A DNA stretch of 64,000 nucleotides from Nitrospira lenta (GTDB taxonomy: Bacteria; Nitrospirota; Nitrospiria; Nitrospirales; Nitrospiraceae): contig NZ_OUNR01000001.1 in the NCBI RefSeq assembly GCF_900403705.1, positions 620,001 through 684,000 on the forward strand, written 5' to 3'. Shown piece by piece: positions 1 to 7,932 of the stretch. How positions within the stretch are numbered: position 1 is the first letter of the stretch; every line of letters starts with the position of its first letter. The notes under the pieces are model-generated. The model saw only the letters and a list, made by a program, of their open reading frames with translations, searched no databases and had not been told where the DNA came from. The translations under genes and the position numbers were made by a program.

Positions 1-791
1 CGGAAGACAACGCCGTGAACCAAGAGGTCACACTGGGCATGCTAGAGGTGCTGGGATGCACCGCCACAGCCGTTGAGAATGGACGACGTGCGATCAGCCT
101 GCTGGCGAGCCAGCCCTTTTCCGTCATCCTCATGGATTGCCAAATGCCGGAGATGGATGGATTTGAAGCCACCCGGGTCATCCGTAAACAGGAAGAGAAT
201 ACCGGCAGGAGGATTCCAATCGTGGCCCTCACCGCCCATGCCCTGCAAGGCGATCGGGAGCTCTGCCTTGCGGTCGGGATGGACGACTATCTGAGTAAAC
301 CCTTTACGATCGAACAGCTGAGGACCGTGATTCATCGATGGCTACCGACTTCTCCGCAATCGACTCCAACGGATTCACCGCACCCCCCCCTCGCGTCCTC
401 ACCGGCTCCGGCCCTTCAACCCACTGAATCTCCAGTAGATCCAAAGAGCTGGGACAGCATCACCAACCTCCAGCGCCCCGGCCAGCCTGATCTGCTGGCC
501 AAAGTCATCGGCCTCTATCTCAAGGATTCGCAAGCGTTGGTCGATAAGATACTAGCGGCCACGGCAGAGAAAGACTTCGCCCCTCTGCGGGACACCGCCC
601 ACAGCTTGAAGTCGCGCAGTGCGACGCTCGGAGCCTGGCAGGTCGCGGAGCTGTGCAAACAGTTGGAAACGGGAGCTCGCGAGCAAACCTTAGCCTGGCC
701 AGAAGCCGAACGGACGGCCAAGCAGCTACAACAGACCTTCACCGCGACCTGCACCATCTTTGAAAATGAACGACAGAGGAGAGCCGCATAA
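1..791 (+). CDS. Hybrid sensor kinase/phosphorelay protein, C-terminal part (REC + HPt)
   Basis: The frame is open from base 3, so the gene starts before the window. The first readable residues (EDNAVNQEV) are the usual start of a receiver domain in hybrid histidine kinases. The receiver keeps the phospho-accepting Asp in MDCQMPEMDG and the conserved Lys in LSKPF. A Pro/Ser-rich linker follows, then a histidine phosphotransfer domain with the phosphorylatable His in AHSLKSRSATLGA. Any kinase core would lie to the left and cannot be seen. The TAA stop touches the ATG of the next gene (TAAATG), so the two are co-transcribed and probably belong to one signalling pathway. Confidence 0.85.
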   Translation, partial: EDNAVNQEVTLGMLEVLGCTATAVENGRRAISLLASQPFSVILMDCQMPEMDGFEATRVIRKQEENTGRRIPIVALTAHALQGDRELCLAVGMDDYLSKPFTIEQLRTVIHRWLPTSPQSTPTDSPHPPLASSPAPALQPTESPVDPKSWDSITNLQRPGQPDLLAKVIGLYLKDSQALVDKILAATAEKDFAPLRDTAHSLKSRSATLGAWQVAELCKQLETGAREQTLAWPEAERTAKQLQQTFTATCTIFENERQRRAA

Positions 792-2930
792 ATGAATGCT
801 ACCCCACTAGCCCTTATTGTTGACGACGACATCACCTTGCGCGTCCTCGCGCGGGAAGCGCTGGAACAAGCCGGGTGCCGCGTTGAAGATGCCGCAACGG
901 GACAAGAAGCGCTCGACGCCTTTCAACGAGAGACACCCGATATCATCCTTTTGGATGTCGTCATGCCGGGGATGGACGGATTCGCTACCTGCGCGGCCCT
1001 TCGGAAACTGCCATGCGGAGCCTCCGTGCCCATTCTCATCATGACCGGCCTCGACGACGTGAAGTCCATCACCACGGCGTACGACGCCGGCGCAACCGAC
1101 TTTGTGACGAAGCCGTGGAACGCCCTCGTGCTCAGCCACCGGGTCCGCTATATGCTGCGAGCCAGCCAAGCCGTGACGGAACTCCTGGAGCGAGAGATGA
1201 GCCTGGCTGAAGCCCAGCGGATCGCCCGCCTGGGCAACTGGCGCTGGAACTTGGCGACGAACCGGTTTATCGCCTCTACCGAAACGTTCCGCATTCTGGG
1301 CATTCATGCGGACCCCTATTCCACAACGCTGTCGTTTGAGGAATTCGTCAGCCATATTCACGAAGCGGATCGGCCGGCGGTCGAGGCCGGCATCCGCCAA
1401 GCGATTGCCACGGGAGCCCCATTTCGCCAGGACCATCGCGTCCACATGCCCACAGGCGATACCCGAATCGTGCATCACTATGCCGAGGTAGCCTTCGAAC
1501 AAGGCGGCGCAGCCACCAGCGTCGTCGGGACGATTCAAGATATTACCGATCAGAAAAAAGCCGAAGCCCAGATTCATTTTCTGTCAAACTACGACCGCCT
1601 CACCCAACTACCCAATCGCCAACTGTTCCAGGATCGTGTCACCCAAGCCCTGGCCATACAGAAACGTCATGACACCAACGACGCCATTCTCCTCGTCAAT
1701 CTCGACCGATTCCAACGCTTTAACGATACCCTCGGCCCAAAATACGGTGATGCGATTCTCCGCGAAGTGGCCGAACGACTGCTCCATTGCGTCCGCCAGT
1801 CCGACTCAGTGGGCTGGCACGAGGATCAGGAGCCTGTCACCCTCTCCCGGCTGGGCGGGGACGAATTCACCGTGCTCCTGACCCATCTGGCTTCAGCACA
1901 GAGTGCCGCGAAGGTCACGCAGCGGATTCTGGAATCTCTCCGTGAGCCCTATCACATCGACGGACGCCAGGTGGTGGTCACAGCCAGCATCGGCATTGCG
2001 TTACTCCGGCAGGATGGGGACGATGTCGACACGCTGCTCCGCAACGCGGACGCGGCCGTCCAGGCGGCGCAGGAGAAAGGACGAAACACCTATCAGTTCT
2101 ATTCCCAATCGATGAACGTGGCCCTGGCAGAACGGCTGAGTCTGGAGTCGGACCTTCGCCAGGCCTTGGAGCGCAGCGAATTTGTGCTGTACTACCAGCC
2201 CCAAGTCGACATTCGCCGATGGGAGGTCGTCGGCGTCGAAGCCCTCATCCGCTGGCAGCACCCGGTACGAGGCATGGTATCGCCCTTGACCTTTATTCCG
2301 CTGGCCGAAGAAGTCGGGTTGATCGACCAAATCGGACAATGGGTGTTGCGCACCGCCTGTGCGCAGCAGGTCGCCTGGAGAGCCTACGGTCTCAGCGAGA
2401 TCTCTATCGCGATCAACCTGTCGGGAGTTCAGTTTCAGCAAGCGGATCTTGTGGAGTCCATTCGCACAATCGTCCGTGAGACGGGGGCCAATCCTGCCGG
2501 TTTGGAATTGGAACTGACGGAAAGCACCGCCATGCACGACGCGGAAAATGCAGTCGTCGTTTTTCAGCAACTCAAAGCCATGGGGTTCAGCCTGTCCATT
2601 GACGACTTTGGCACCGGCTATTCTTCGCTGGCCTACCTCAAGCGCTTCCCCATCGACACCATCAAGATCGATCGGGCCTTCGTCAAAGACCTCGCGTCAG
2701 AATCCGAACAAGCTGCAATTGCCATTGCCATCATCGCCATGGCGCACGGACTGAAGCTTCGCGTGCTGGCCGAGGGAGTCGAAACTCAGCCGCAACTCGA
2801 CATCCTCCGCAACCAAGGGTGCGATGCCATTCAAGGGTACTTCTTCAGCCATCCCTTGCCGGCCGACCTTGTCGAGCAATTGATCCGCGACCTCCGCGCG
2901 AAAGCCACTCACGAGCGGCCGGCCGCATAG
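792..2930 (+). CDS. Response regulator with REC-PAS-GGDEF-EAL domains (cyclic-di-GMP turnover)
   Basis: This 712-residue protein is expected to make and/or degrade cyclic di-GMP under control of phosphorylation. The receiver covers about residues 8-125 (LLDVVMPGMDG). A PAS domain covers about 145-262 and ends in the usual DITDQKKAE. The diguanylate cyclase domain keeps the active motif RLGGDEF near residue 355. The phosphodiesterase domain keeps EALIRW near 481, ELTES, DDFGTGYSS near 603, AEGVE near 660 and QGYFFS, so all the usual catalytic residues appear present. About 12 extra residues sit between RQSDSV and RLGGDEF, moving the RxxD-like motif away from its normal inhibitory-site position. 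It abuts the upstream REC-HPt gene, its likely phosphodonor partner. Confidence 0.92.
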   Translation: MNATPLALIVDDDITLRVLAREALEQAGCRVEDAATGQEALDAFQRETPDIILLDVVMPGMDGFATCAALRKLPCGASVPILIMTGLDDVKSITTAYDAGATDFVTKPWNALVLSHRVRYMLRASQAVTELLEREMSLAEAQRIARLGNWRWNLATNRFIASTETFRILGIHADPYSTTLSFEEFVSHIHEADRPAVEAGIRQAIATGAPFRQDHRVHMPTGDTRIVHHYAEVAFEQGGAATSVVGTIQDITDQKKAEAQIHFLSNYDRLTQLPNRQLFQDRVTQALAIQKRHDTNDAILLVNLDRFQRFNDTLGPKYGDAILREVAERLLHCVRQSDSVGWHEDQEPVTLSRLGGDEFTVLLTHLASAQSAAKVTQRILESLREPYHIDGRQVVVTASIGIALLRQDGDDVDTLLRNADAAVQAAQEKGRNTYQFYSQSMNVALAERLSLESDLRQALERSEFVLYYQPQVDIRRWEVVGVEALIRWQHPVRGMVSPLTFIPLAEEVGLIDQIGQWVLRTACAQQVAWRAYGLSEISIAINLSGVQFQQADLVESIRTIVRETGANPAGLELELTESTAMHDAENAVVVFQQLKAMGFSLSIDDFGTGYSSLAYLKRFPIDTIKIDRAFVKDLASESEQAAIAIAIIAMAHGLKLRVLAEGVETQPQLDILRNQGCDAIQGYFFSHPLPADLVEQLIRDLRAKATHERPAA

Positions 2931-3022
2931 CGCCCGGCCGCGCCTACGATTCGCGCACGCCAGCTTGTATTTCGAGGCCGCTCACGATACTCTCGCGCGA
3001 TCTTCGATTTCACTTCTGCACC

Positions 3023-3838
3023 ATGGCCATTTACGCAATCGGTGACATCCACGGCTGCGCGCGCTCCCTGGAGCAATTGCTCGATCTCATCCGGTTTGAT
3101 CCGTCCGTAGACCGCCTCTGGTGCGTCGGCGATCTGGTCAATCGCGGTCCGGATTCCCTTGGCGTCCTTCGCTATCTCACACAGCTTGGCCCCGCCGCAC
3201 AAATCGTCCTGGGCAACCACGATTTGTTCCTGCTGGCCGCCGCTGAAGGACTCGTGGCCCTGCGGCCGAAAGACACGATCCAAGACATCCTGGCCGCCGA
3301 GGATCGCACGGAACTGTTGGCGTGGCTCAGGCAACAACCGTTGCACCATCATGAAGGCGCCTACTTCATGGTCCACGCTGGCCTCTTGCCGCAATGGTCG
3401 ATCGACGAGGCCGCCCGCTTAGCCAGGGAAGTCGAGCACACGCTGGCCGGACCGGAATCGCGACTTTTCCTTCAAGCCCTCTTTCAGGGGAACACTCCAC
3501 AGTGGAGTGCGGCATTGACCGGCTATGAACGGCTGGCCGCCGTCACCCGCGCCCTCACCCGGCTGCGTACCTGCACCGAGGAAGGCGTCTTGTCTGGATT
3601 TTCCGGCTCTCCGGACGACGCCCCACACGGACACCTTCCCTGGTTCCGCATTCCGAGCCGGCGCAATAGCGATCATACGATTCTCTTTGGCCATTGGGCC
3701 GCGCTCGGCTTGCACATCGAACCCAATATTTTGGGATTGGACAGTGGCTGTGTGTGGGGCCGGCAATTGACGGCGATCCGGCTGAATGATCGGACCCTGT
3801 TCCAGGTGGAGTATGCGGATGACCGTGGCCGGAGTTGA
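3023..3838 (+). CDS. apaH: Symmetrical bis(5'-nucleosyl)-tetraphosphatase (ApaH family)
   Basis: It should hydrolyse diadenosine tetraphosphate to two ADP, using a two-metal phosphoesterase site. The 271-residue protein has the family motifs GDIHGC at residues 7-12, GDLVNRGPDS near 36-45 and GNHDL near 64, all metal or phosphate ligands, and a late GHWA. I chose ATG 3023 (MAIYAIGDIHG) because the family starts directly at the first strand; a longer open frame upstream encodes an Arg-rich stretch unlike the family. The stop overlaps the start of the DUF309 gene. It could be a related PPP-family phosphatase, but length and motifs fit ApaH. Confidence 0.88.
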   Translation: MAIYAIGDIHGCARSLEQLLDLIRFDPSVDRLWCVGDLVNRGPDSLGVLRYLTQLGPAAQIVLGNHDLFLLAAAEGLVALRPKDTIQDILAAEDRTELLAWLRQQPLHHHEGAYFMVHAGLLPQWSIDEAARLAREVEHTLAGPESRLFLQALFQGNTPQWSAALTGYERLAAVTRALTRLRTCTEEGVLSGFSGSPDDAPHGHLPWFRIPSRRNSDHTILFGHWAALGLHIEPNILGLDSGCVWGRQLTAIRLNDRTLFQVEYADDRGRS

Positions 3839-4355
3839 GCCATCCCCCGCCAACCCGAATTGGCCTCGCTATTCATCCAACCCCTTCCCCGCCTATCGGT
3901 TCGTTCCAGGGAACAGTCCCCACCCGCGACGGAATCCACAAGGCCATTCGTTTGGATGTCCCGAGCCAAGTCCAACGCCCTGCGGCCCAGAGGAATGGTC
4001 CCAGTCTGAAGACTATCGTTTTGGAATCGATTTATATAATTTCGCGTACTGGTGGGAATGTCATGAGGTCTTTGAAGGGTTTTGGCATACCGTGGGACGA
4101 AAGACTGAACAGGGGCTGTTCTTCCAAGCACTGATTCAACTGGCAGCGGCGAACTTGAAACGACATACCCGCCATCTCAGTGCGGCAGAAAACCTCTTAC
4201 GCACGAGCCATCAAAAGTTTTATGGAATGCCCCTTTTCTATATGGGGCTCGACATTGCTGACCTCAGGAACCGACTTACCGCACAGATCACAACCGAACA
4301 GGCTCCTCCCATCCTCTTAGAGTTGAGGCTTACCAACGACTATCCGCACCCGTGA
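3813..4355 (+). CDS. DUF309 family protein
   Basis: About 180 residues. The C-terminal two thirds matches the small helical DUF309 family: YWWECHEVFEGFW is its His-Glu signature, followed by FFQALIQLAAANLKRH. The biochemical role of the family is not established. The first ~60 residues are Pro-rich and not recognisable. ATG 3813 and ATG 3819 are both possible starts; AGGTGGAG just upstream serves either one. ATG 3786 is also in frame but lies deeper inside apaH. The 26-base overlap with apaH suggests translational coupling. Confidence 0.75.
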   Translation: MRMTVAGVEPSPANPNWPRYSSNPFPAYRFVPGNSPHPRRNPQGHSFGCPEPSPTPCGPEEWSQSEDYRFGIDLYNFAYWWECHEVFEGFWHTVGRKTEQGLFFQALIQLAAANLKRHTRHLSAAENLLRTSHQKFYGMPLFYMGLDIADLRNRLTAQITTEQAPPILLELRLTNDYPHP

Positions 4356-4377
4356 ACGGCCATCGATCTGTCCAACG

Positions 4378-5154
4378 TCACACCCCTACCGCAAGCCGCA
4401 CAAGCGGAACCTCTTCTCCGATCCCGAAGGTCAACGGTTCTGTGATGCTATCAGGATCCACATAGGTCCTAAATAACCGGTCCCATACCGTAAACAGCGC
4501 CGCGAGGTTCGCCTTGTAATGAAGGGGGCTATCGCTGTGATGGATGTGGTGGTATCGCGGGGTGACGACGAACCACTCCAGCCAATTGGACCGCCAGGTC
4601 ACATTCACGTGCATCCAATCGTTCTGGAATGAGTTAAATGCCCCGATGGCAAGATACATCCACCAGGGAGGCAGATCTAAGAAAGAATAGGCAAAAATAT
4701 AGGGAAGATTGACAAGGACCTGCTGCGGGATAGTGGTCCGCACACCAGCCAGCCAGTACATGTACGTCGGCGAATGGTGCCACTTGTGAATCCTCCACAG
4801 CGCCTTGTGATGCATGAGGCGATGAATCCAATAATGTCCGAGATCGGCAACGACAAGGTAGCAGGCCACGCGCAACACGAGAGGCAGCGTCAATATCGCG
4901 TCGGGAAGATGCGGCCGAAGATAGACCCACTCATTGATCTGGTTCGCGACCGGAAACACGACAAACTGATACACAAGAAATACCGTCAAGTCGTACGGAA
5001 AGACCTTGCGATAGGCCACAGGTCTGGCCGGTCTCCAGATTTCAATTGCCGTAATGCCGACGACTCGTGCGAGGAACAGCAGGGGGAAAAAGAGATTATT
5101 GTCGAGAATGAACTGACGAAACTCTCTGCTAAACAACCACTCGATCCATTCCAT
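4378..5154 (-). CDS. Fatty acid hydroxylase / sterol desaturase family membrane protein
   Basis: A 258-residue integral membrane protein of the di-iron hydroxylase superfamily. The histidine clusters that bind the two irons are present: HYWIHRLMHH near residues 106-115, HKWHH near 122-126 and YHHIHHS near 201-207. Several hydrophobic segments surround them. Family members hydroxylate or desaturate lipids such as sterols, hopanoids, carotenoids or fatty acids; the substrate cannot be told from sequence. It converges on the DUF309 gene with a 22-base gap. The ribosome binding site lies inside a hairpin (see 5161-5184). Confidence 0.85.
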   Translation of the reverse strand: MEWIEWLFSREFRQFILDNNLFFPLLFLARVVGITAIEIWRPARPVAYRKVFPYDLTVFLVYQFVVFPVANQINEWVYLRPHLPDAILTLPLVLRVACYLVVADLGHYWIHRLMHHKALWRIHKWHHSPTYMYWLAGVRTTIPQQVLVNLPYIFAYSFLDLPPWWMYLAIGAFNSFQNDWMHVNVTWRSNWLEWFVVTPRYHHIHHSDSPLHYKANLAALFTVWDRLFRTYVDPDSITEPLTFGIGEEVPLVRLAVGV

Positions 5155-5160
5155 CCGGAC

Positions 5161-5184
5161 AGCCCCTTCCAGTCGTAAGGGGCT
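5161..5184 (-). promoter_or_regulatory. Hairpin covering the ribosome binding site of the hydroxylase-family gene
   Basis: AGCCCCTT at 5161-5168 pairs perfectly with AAGGGGCT at 5177-5184 around an 8-base loop. On the minus strand the AAGGGG nearest the ATG (5163-5168, 8 bases before the start at 5154) is the best Shine-Dalgarno available and is fully paired in the stem. No T-run follows on either strand, so a terminator is less likely. Control of translation is inferred from the layout only. Confidence 0.45.
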
Positions 5185-5313
5185 ACTGTAGCAGACTACC
5201 CTTTACCCGTCCCCCCCTCTTTCGAGAGAGTATAGGTTCCAGAAGACGCCGTTACAGCATCTCCGGACAGGCTCTTCGCTATCGGATTTGTGAGGAGAAA
5301 CGACGAGACCGTC

Positions 5314-5958
5314 TTATTCCACGACGCGTTGGATCACACGAAGCTGTCCACGATCGTGCCACAATTCAATCCAGGGCGGAGAGTCCCGCCAGGTCCAGAG
5401 AAGCAACTGACGATCTGGCCGCTCATCCCAGTCTCCGACTCGCCAGGGCGTTGGCCAGCCGCCCAGCACCGCATCGATGGCGCGGCCCTCCAAATCTAAT
5501 TGCTCCTGATACGCCGCGGCGCAGGCCACCGTGATCCGATGGTCTCTGAACTGCGAGCTATAGCCCCACTCCGGCTGCCATTGATTCGCGCGCAGCCACG
5601 CTTGAACCGCAGCAGACCCATACCGGAAGATCGCGTCCAGCGGCGGAAAGCAGGTGGCCGGTTGCGCGTATAGCTTGATCCCGTCCGGGATCGCCGGCAG
5701 CGCAGCCTGCTGATTGACCAGAACCAGCCCTGTCGTCCGATCTTCTTGATTGGTATAGACGCTGATACAGCCGGTCAATCCATGCTCTCCAGGCACGGCC
5801 CGACACGAGACAGAGAGCCAGTGGCGGAATCGAGCATCCCGCAGAGGAACGACGCCCATCCCGCCCCAGACTCCGGCATAGTCGCTTCCGTCACGAGTCA
5901 GATGGACACAAGGCCTCGCGAGTGTGTGCCCTTCTTGTACAAGCTCGTCGGACGTCAT
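5314..5958 (-). CDS. Hypothetical protein, 214 residues
   Basis: I do not recognise the family. The protein is Trp-rich and probably soluble: no signal peptide or membrane segment is visible. The second half has many aromatic residues (WQPEWGYSSQF, LLLWTWRDSPPWIELWHD). The frame is clean over 645 bases and starts at an ATG. It lies upstream of the hydroxylase-family gene in the same direction with a 159-base gap, so the two need not be one operon. The 153 bases between it and panB hold nothing that I can identify. Confidence 0.6.
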   Translation of the reverse strand: MTSDELVQEGHTLARPCVHLTRDGSDYAGVWGGMGVVPLRDARFRHWLSVSCRAVPGEHGLTGCISVYTNQEDRTTGLVLVNQQAALPAIPDGIKLYAQPATCFPPLDAIFRYGSAAVQAWLRANQWQPEWGYSSQFRDHRITVACAAAYQEQLDLEGRAIDAVLGGWPTPWRVGDWDERPDRQLLLWTWRDSPPWIELWHDRGQLRVIQRVVE

Positions 5959-6111
5959 CCCTCACTCCAATCGAATCGGTCAACCGCTCCTGCGCCCGCA
6001 CCGATCGGCAGGGCTCGACGACAACGACTCAACCCCGCGCGGACTGATCGAAACAGATAGGGCAGGGCCGGGAATCGGGAATGCTGTACGGCCACGCTCC
6101 GAACAGAGGAC

Positions 6112-6900
6112 TCAGTGATAGGATTCGGCGTCGCTCGGAAACCTCCCGAGTTCGACTTCTTCCTTGAACTGCCGCAGCGCCTGCAACGCATCGGTCTTCA
6201 GATGGGCATACGGCTTGACGAATTTAGGAACGAAGTCATCGAAGAGACCGAGGAGATCGTAGAGCACTAATACTTGTCCGTCACAATGCGGACCGGCTCC
6301 GATCCCGATCGTGGGGATCGACAGCTCCGCCGTGATGCCCTTCGCCAGCGCCGCCGGAATGGCCTCCAGGACAATTCCAAATGCTCCGGCAGCTTCCAAC
6401 GCCTTCGCGTCGGCCATCAACTCCGTGGCCCGATCCTTGGCTTTTCCCTGCACCTTGTAACCGCCGTACTGATTCACTGACTGAGGCGTCATACCGATAT
6501 GCCCCATCACGGGGATGCCCACCGCGGTCATCGCCTCGACCCGGTCGGCCATCGCCTGTCCCCCTTCGAGCTTCACCGCCTGCGCGCCGACCTGAATCAA
6601 GCGTCCGGCATTCCGCAGCGCATCTTCTTTGCTCGCCTGATAGGACATGAAGGGCATGTCGCCGATCACCAGCGCCTGTTGCGCCGCACGGGCGACCAGC
6701 CCCGTGTGGTACAGCATCTCCTCCATGGTGACGGAGATCGTATTGGCCTGCCCCTGTACCACCACGCCCAGCGAATCTCCGACCAGAATGGCGTTGATGC
6801 CGGCCTGTTCCACAATGCGAGTGAAGAGCGCATCGTACGCGGTCACGACAGTGAGCTTCTTGCCCTGACTCTTGTGCTGTTGAAATTCAGGAATTGTCAT
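6112..6900 (-). CDS. panB: 3-methyl-2-oxobutanoate hydroxymethyltransferase
   Basis: First step of pantothenate (and so coenzyme A) synthesis: transfer of a hydroxymethyl group from 5,10-methylene-THF to alpha-ketoisovalerate. The 262-residue length is normal. Characteristic segments are VTAYDALFTRI, LVGDSLGVVVQG (metal-binding Asp), GDMPFMSYQ, KLEGG and GHIGMTPQSVNQYGGYKVQGK. I start it at 6900 (MTIPEFQQHK); the longer frame to 6978 lies inside metF. The ATG shares one base with the metF stop (TGATG), so the two are coupled. MetF and FolD upstream handle the same folate cofactor. Confidence 0.96.
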   Translation of the reverse strand: MTIPEFQQHKSQGKKLTVVTAYDALFTRIVEQAGINAILVGDSLGVVVQGQANTISVTMEEMLYHTGLVARAAQQALVIGDMPFMSYQASKEDALRNAGRLIQVGAQAVKLEGGQAMADRVEAMTAVGIPVMGHIGMTPQSVNQYGGYKVQGKAKDRATELMADAKALEAAGAFGIVLEAIPAALAKGITAELSIPTIGIGAGPHCDGQVLVLYDLLGLFDDFVPKFVKPYAHLKTDALQALRQFKEEVELGRFPSDAESYH

Positions 6901-7787
6901 CAGCCGAGCTGAGCCTTCGTAATGATGTCTGCGAGGCGATGGGTGCCCTTGATCGCCATAATGTGAACTCCGTCGCAATGCGCGCGCACCGCATTGATGG
7001 TCCGCACGGCGATCTCCACGCCCACATCTTCCGCCTTGTCGCCGGCGGCTTTTAATTCGTCGATCATCTCCTGCGGCACCGACACGCCGGGAATATTGGC
7101 GTTCATAAACTCCGCCATCTTGTGATTCCGCAGGAGAAGAATGCCCGCCAACACTTTGACCTTGTAGGGCCGCACGGCTGTCATGAAGGTCGCAAACAAG
7201 TCAGGATTGTAGATCGCCTGCGTTTGAAAGAACTGCGCTCCAGCTTTGACCTTCACGTCGAATTTGGCCAGCATCGGCCCGACCGGGTCAGCTTCCGGAG
7301 TCACTGCGGCGCCGATCGTGAAGGCCGTCGAGCCATCTAACTTATTGCCCGCCATATCATGGCCGTTGTTGAGGCCCTGCACCAACTGCATGACCTGCAC
7401 GGAATCGAGATCGTAAACCGGCTTAGCCTCTTTGTGATCGCCGACAGTGGGATAATCACCGGTCAGACAAAGAATGTTGCGGATGCCGAGCATATGGGCG
7501 CCCATGAGATCGGACTGCATGGCGATCCGGTTCCGGTCGCGACAGGTCAGCTGCATCACCGGATCATGGCCCAATTCATAGAGCAACCGACAGACCGGCA
7601 TCGACCCGGCCCGCACGACGGCGGCCGTGTTGTCGGTCACATTGACGCCATGCACACGCCCGACCAGTGATTTGGCACTCTCCAGCACCTTTGAGATGTT
7701 GGTGCCCTTTGGCGGATTGTACTCAATCGTCACGGCAAACTGCCCGCTACTCAAGACCTCGCTCAACCGCCGCGGTTCTTTACTCAT
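6900..7787 (-). CDS. metF: Methylenetetrahydrofolate reductase (MetF family)
   Basis: Reduces 5,10-methylene-THF to 5-methyl-THF for methionine synthesis or a C1 branch. The 295 residues match the bacterial TIM-barrel form. Visible family segments are VTIEYNPPKGTN with the catalytic-type Glu, GVNVTDNTAA, QLTCRDRNR, ILCLTGDYP (flavin-binding region) and FFQTQAIYNP. The variant looks closer to the short type found in acetogens and deep-branching bacteria than to E. coli MetF; that is an impression, not a comparison. AGGGAGA precedes the ATG. It lies between folD and panB in one transcription unit. Confidence 0.9.
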   Translation of the reverse strand: MSKEPRRLSEVLSSGQFAVTIEYNPPKGTNISKVLESAKSLVGRVHGVNVTDNTAAVVRAGSMPVCRLLYELGHDPVMQLTCRDRNRIAMQSDLMGAHMLGIRNILCLTGDYPTVGDHKEAKPVYDLDSVQVMQLVQGLNNGHDMAGNKLDGSTAFTIGAAVTPEADPVGPMLAKFDVKVKAGAQFFQTQAIYNPDLFATFMTAVRPYKVKVLAGILLLRNHKMAEFMNANIPGVSVPQEMIDELKAAGDKAEDVGVEIAVRTINAVRAHCDGVHIMAIKGTHRLADIITKAQLG

Positions 7788-7832
7788 GCATCTCCCTCAC
7801 CCTTATCCACTCCCCTACTTCATCCCTTACCC

Positions 7833-7932
7833 TGTTGTAGGAGGACTGGAGGCTCTCCACTGCGCGCATTGACCGAGCACATTCTGATCGTGCGCGGGCA
7901 GCGAGCAAGAGAGCCTCCGGTCTCCTACAACA
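7833..7932. repeat. Palindromic intergenic element, copy 1 (folD/metF junction)
   Basis: The left arm 7833-7857 (TGTTGTAGGAG...GGAGGCTCTC) pairs with the right arm 7909-7932 (GAGAGCCTCC...CTCCTACAACA), apart from a 3-4 base bulge. Between them lies a core, 7858-7908, with internal stems TGCgCGC/GCGaGCA and CCGaGCAC/GTGCgCGG. The core and the following GAG (7858-7911, 54 bases) match the copy at 55498-55551 at roughly 40 positions with no gaps, while the outer arms are unrelated. The last 8 bases of the right arm belong to folD and include its stop codon. It may be a folded RNA, a REP-like element or a processing site. Confidence 0.7.
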
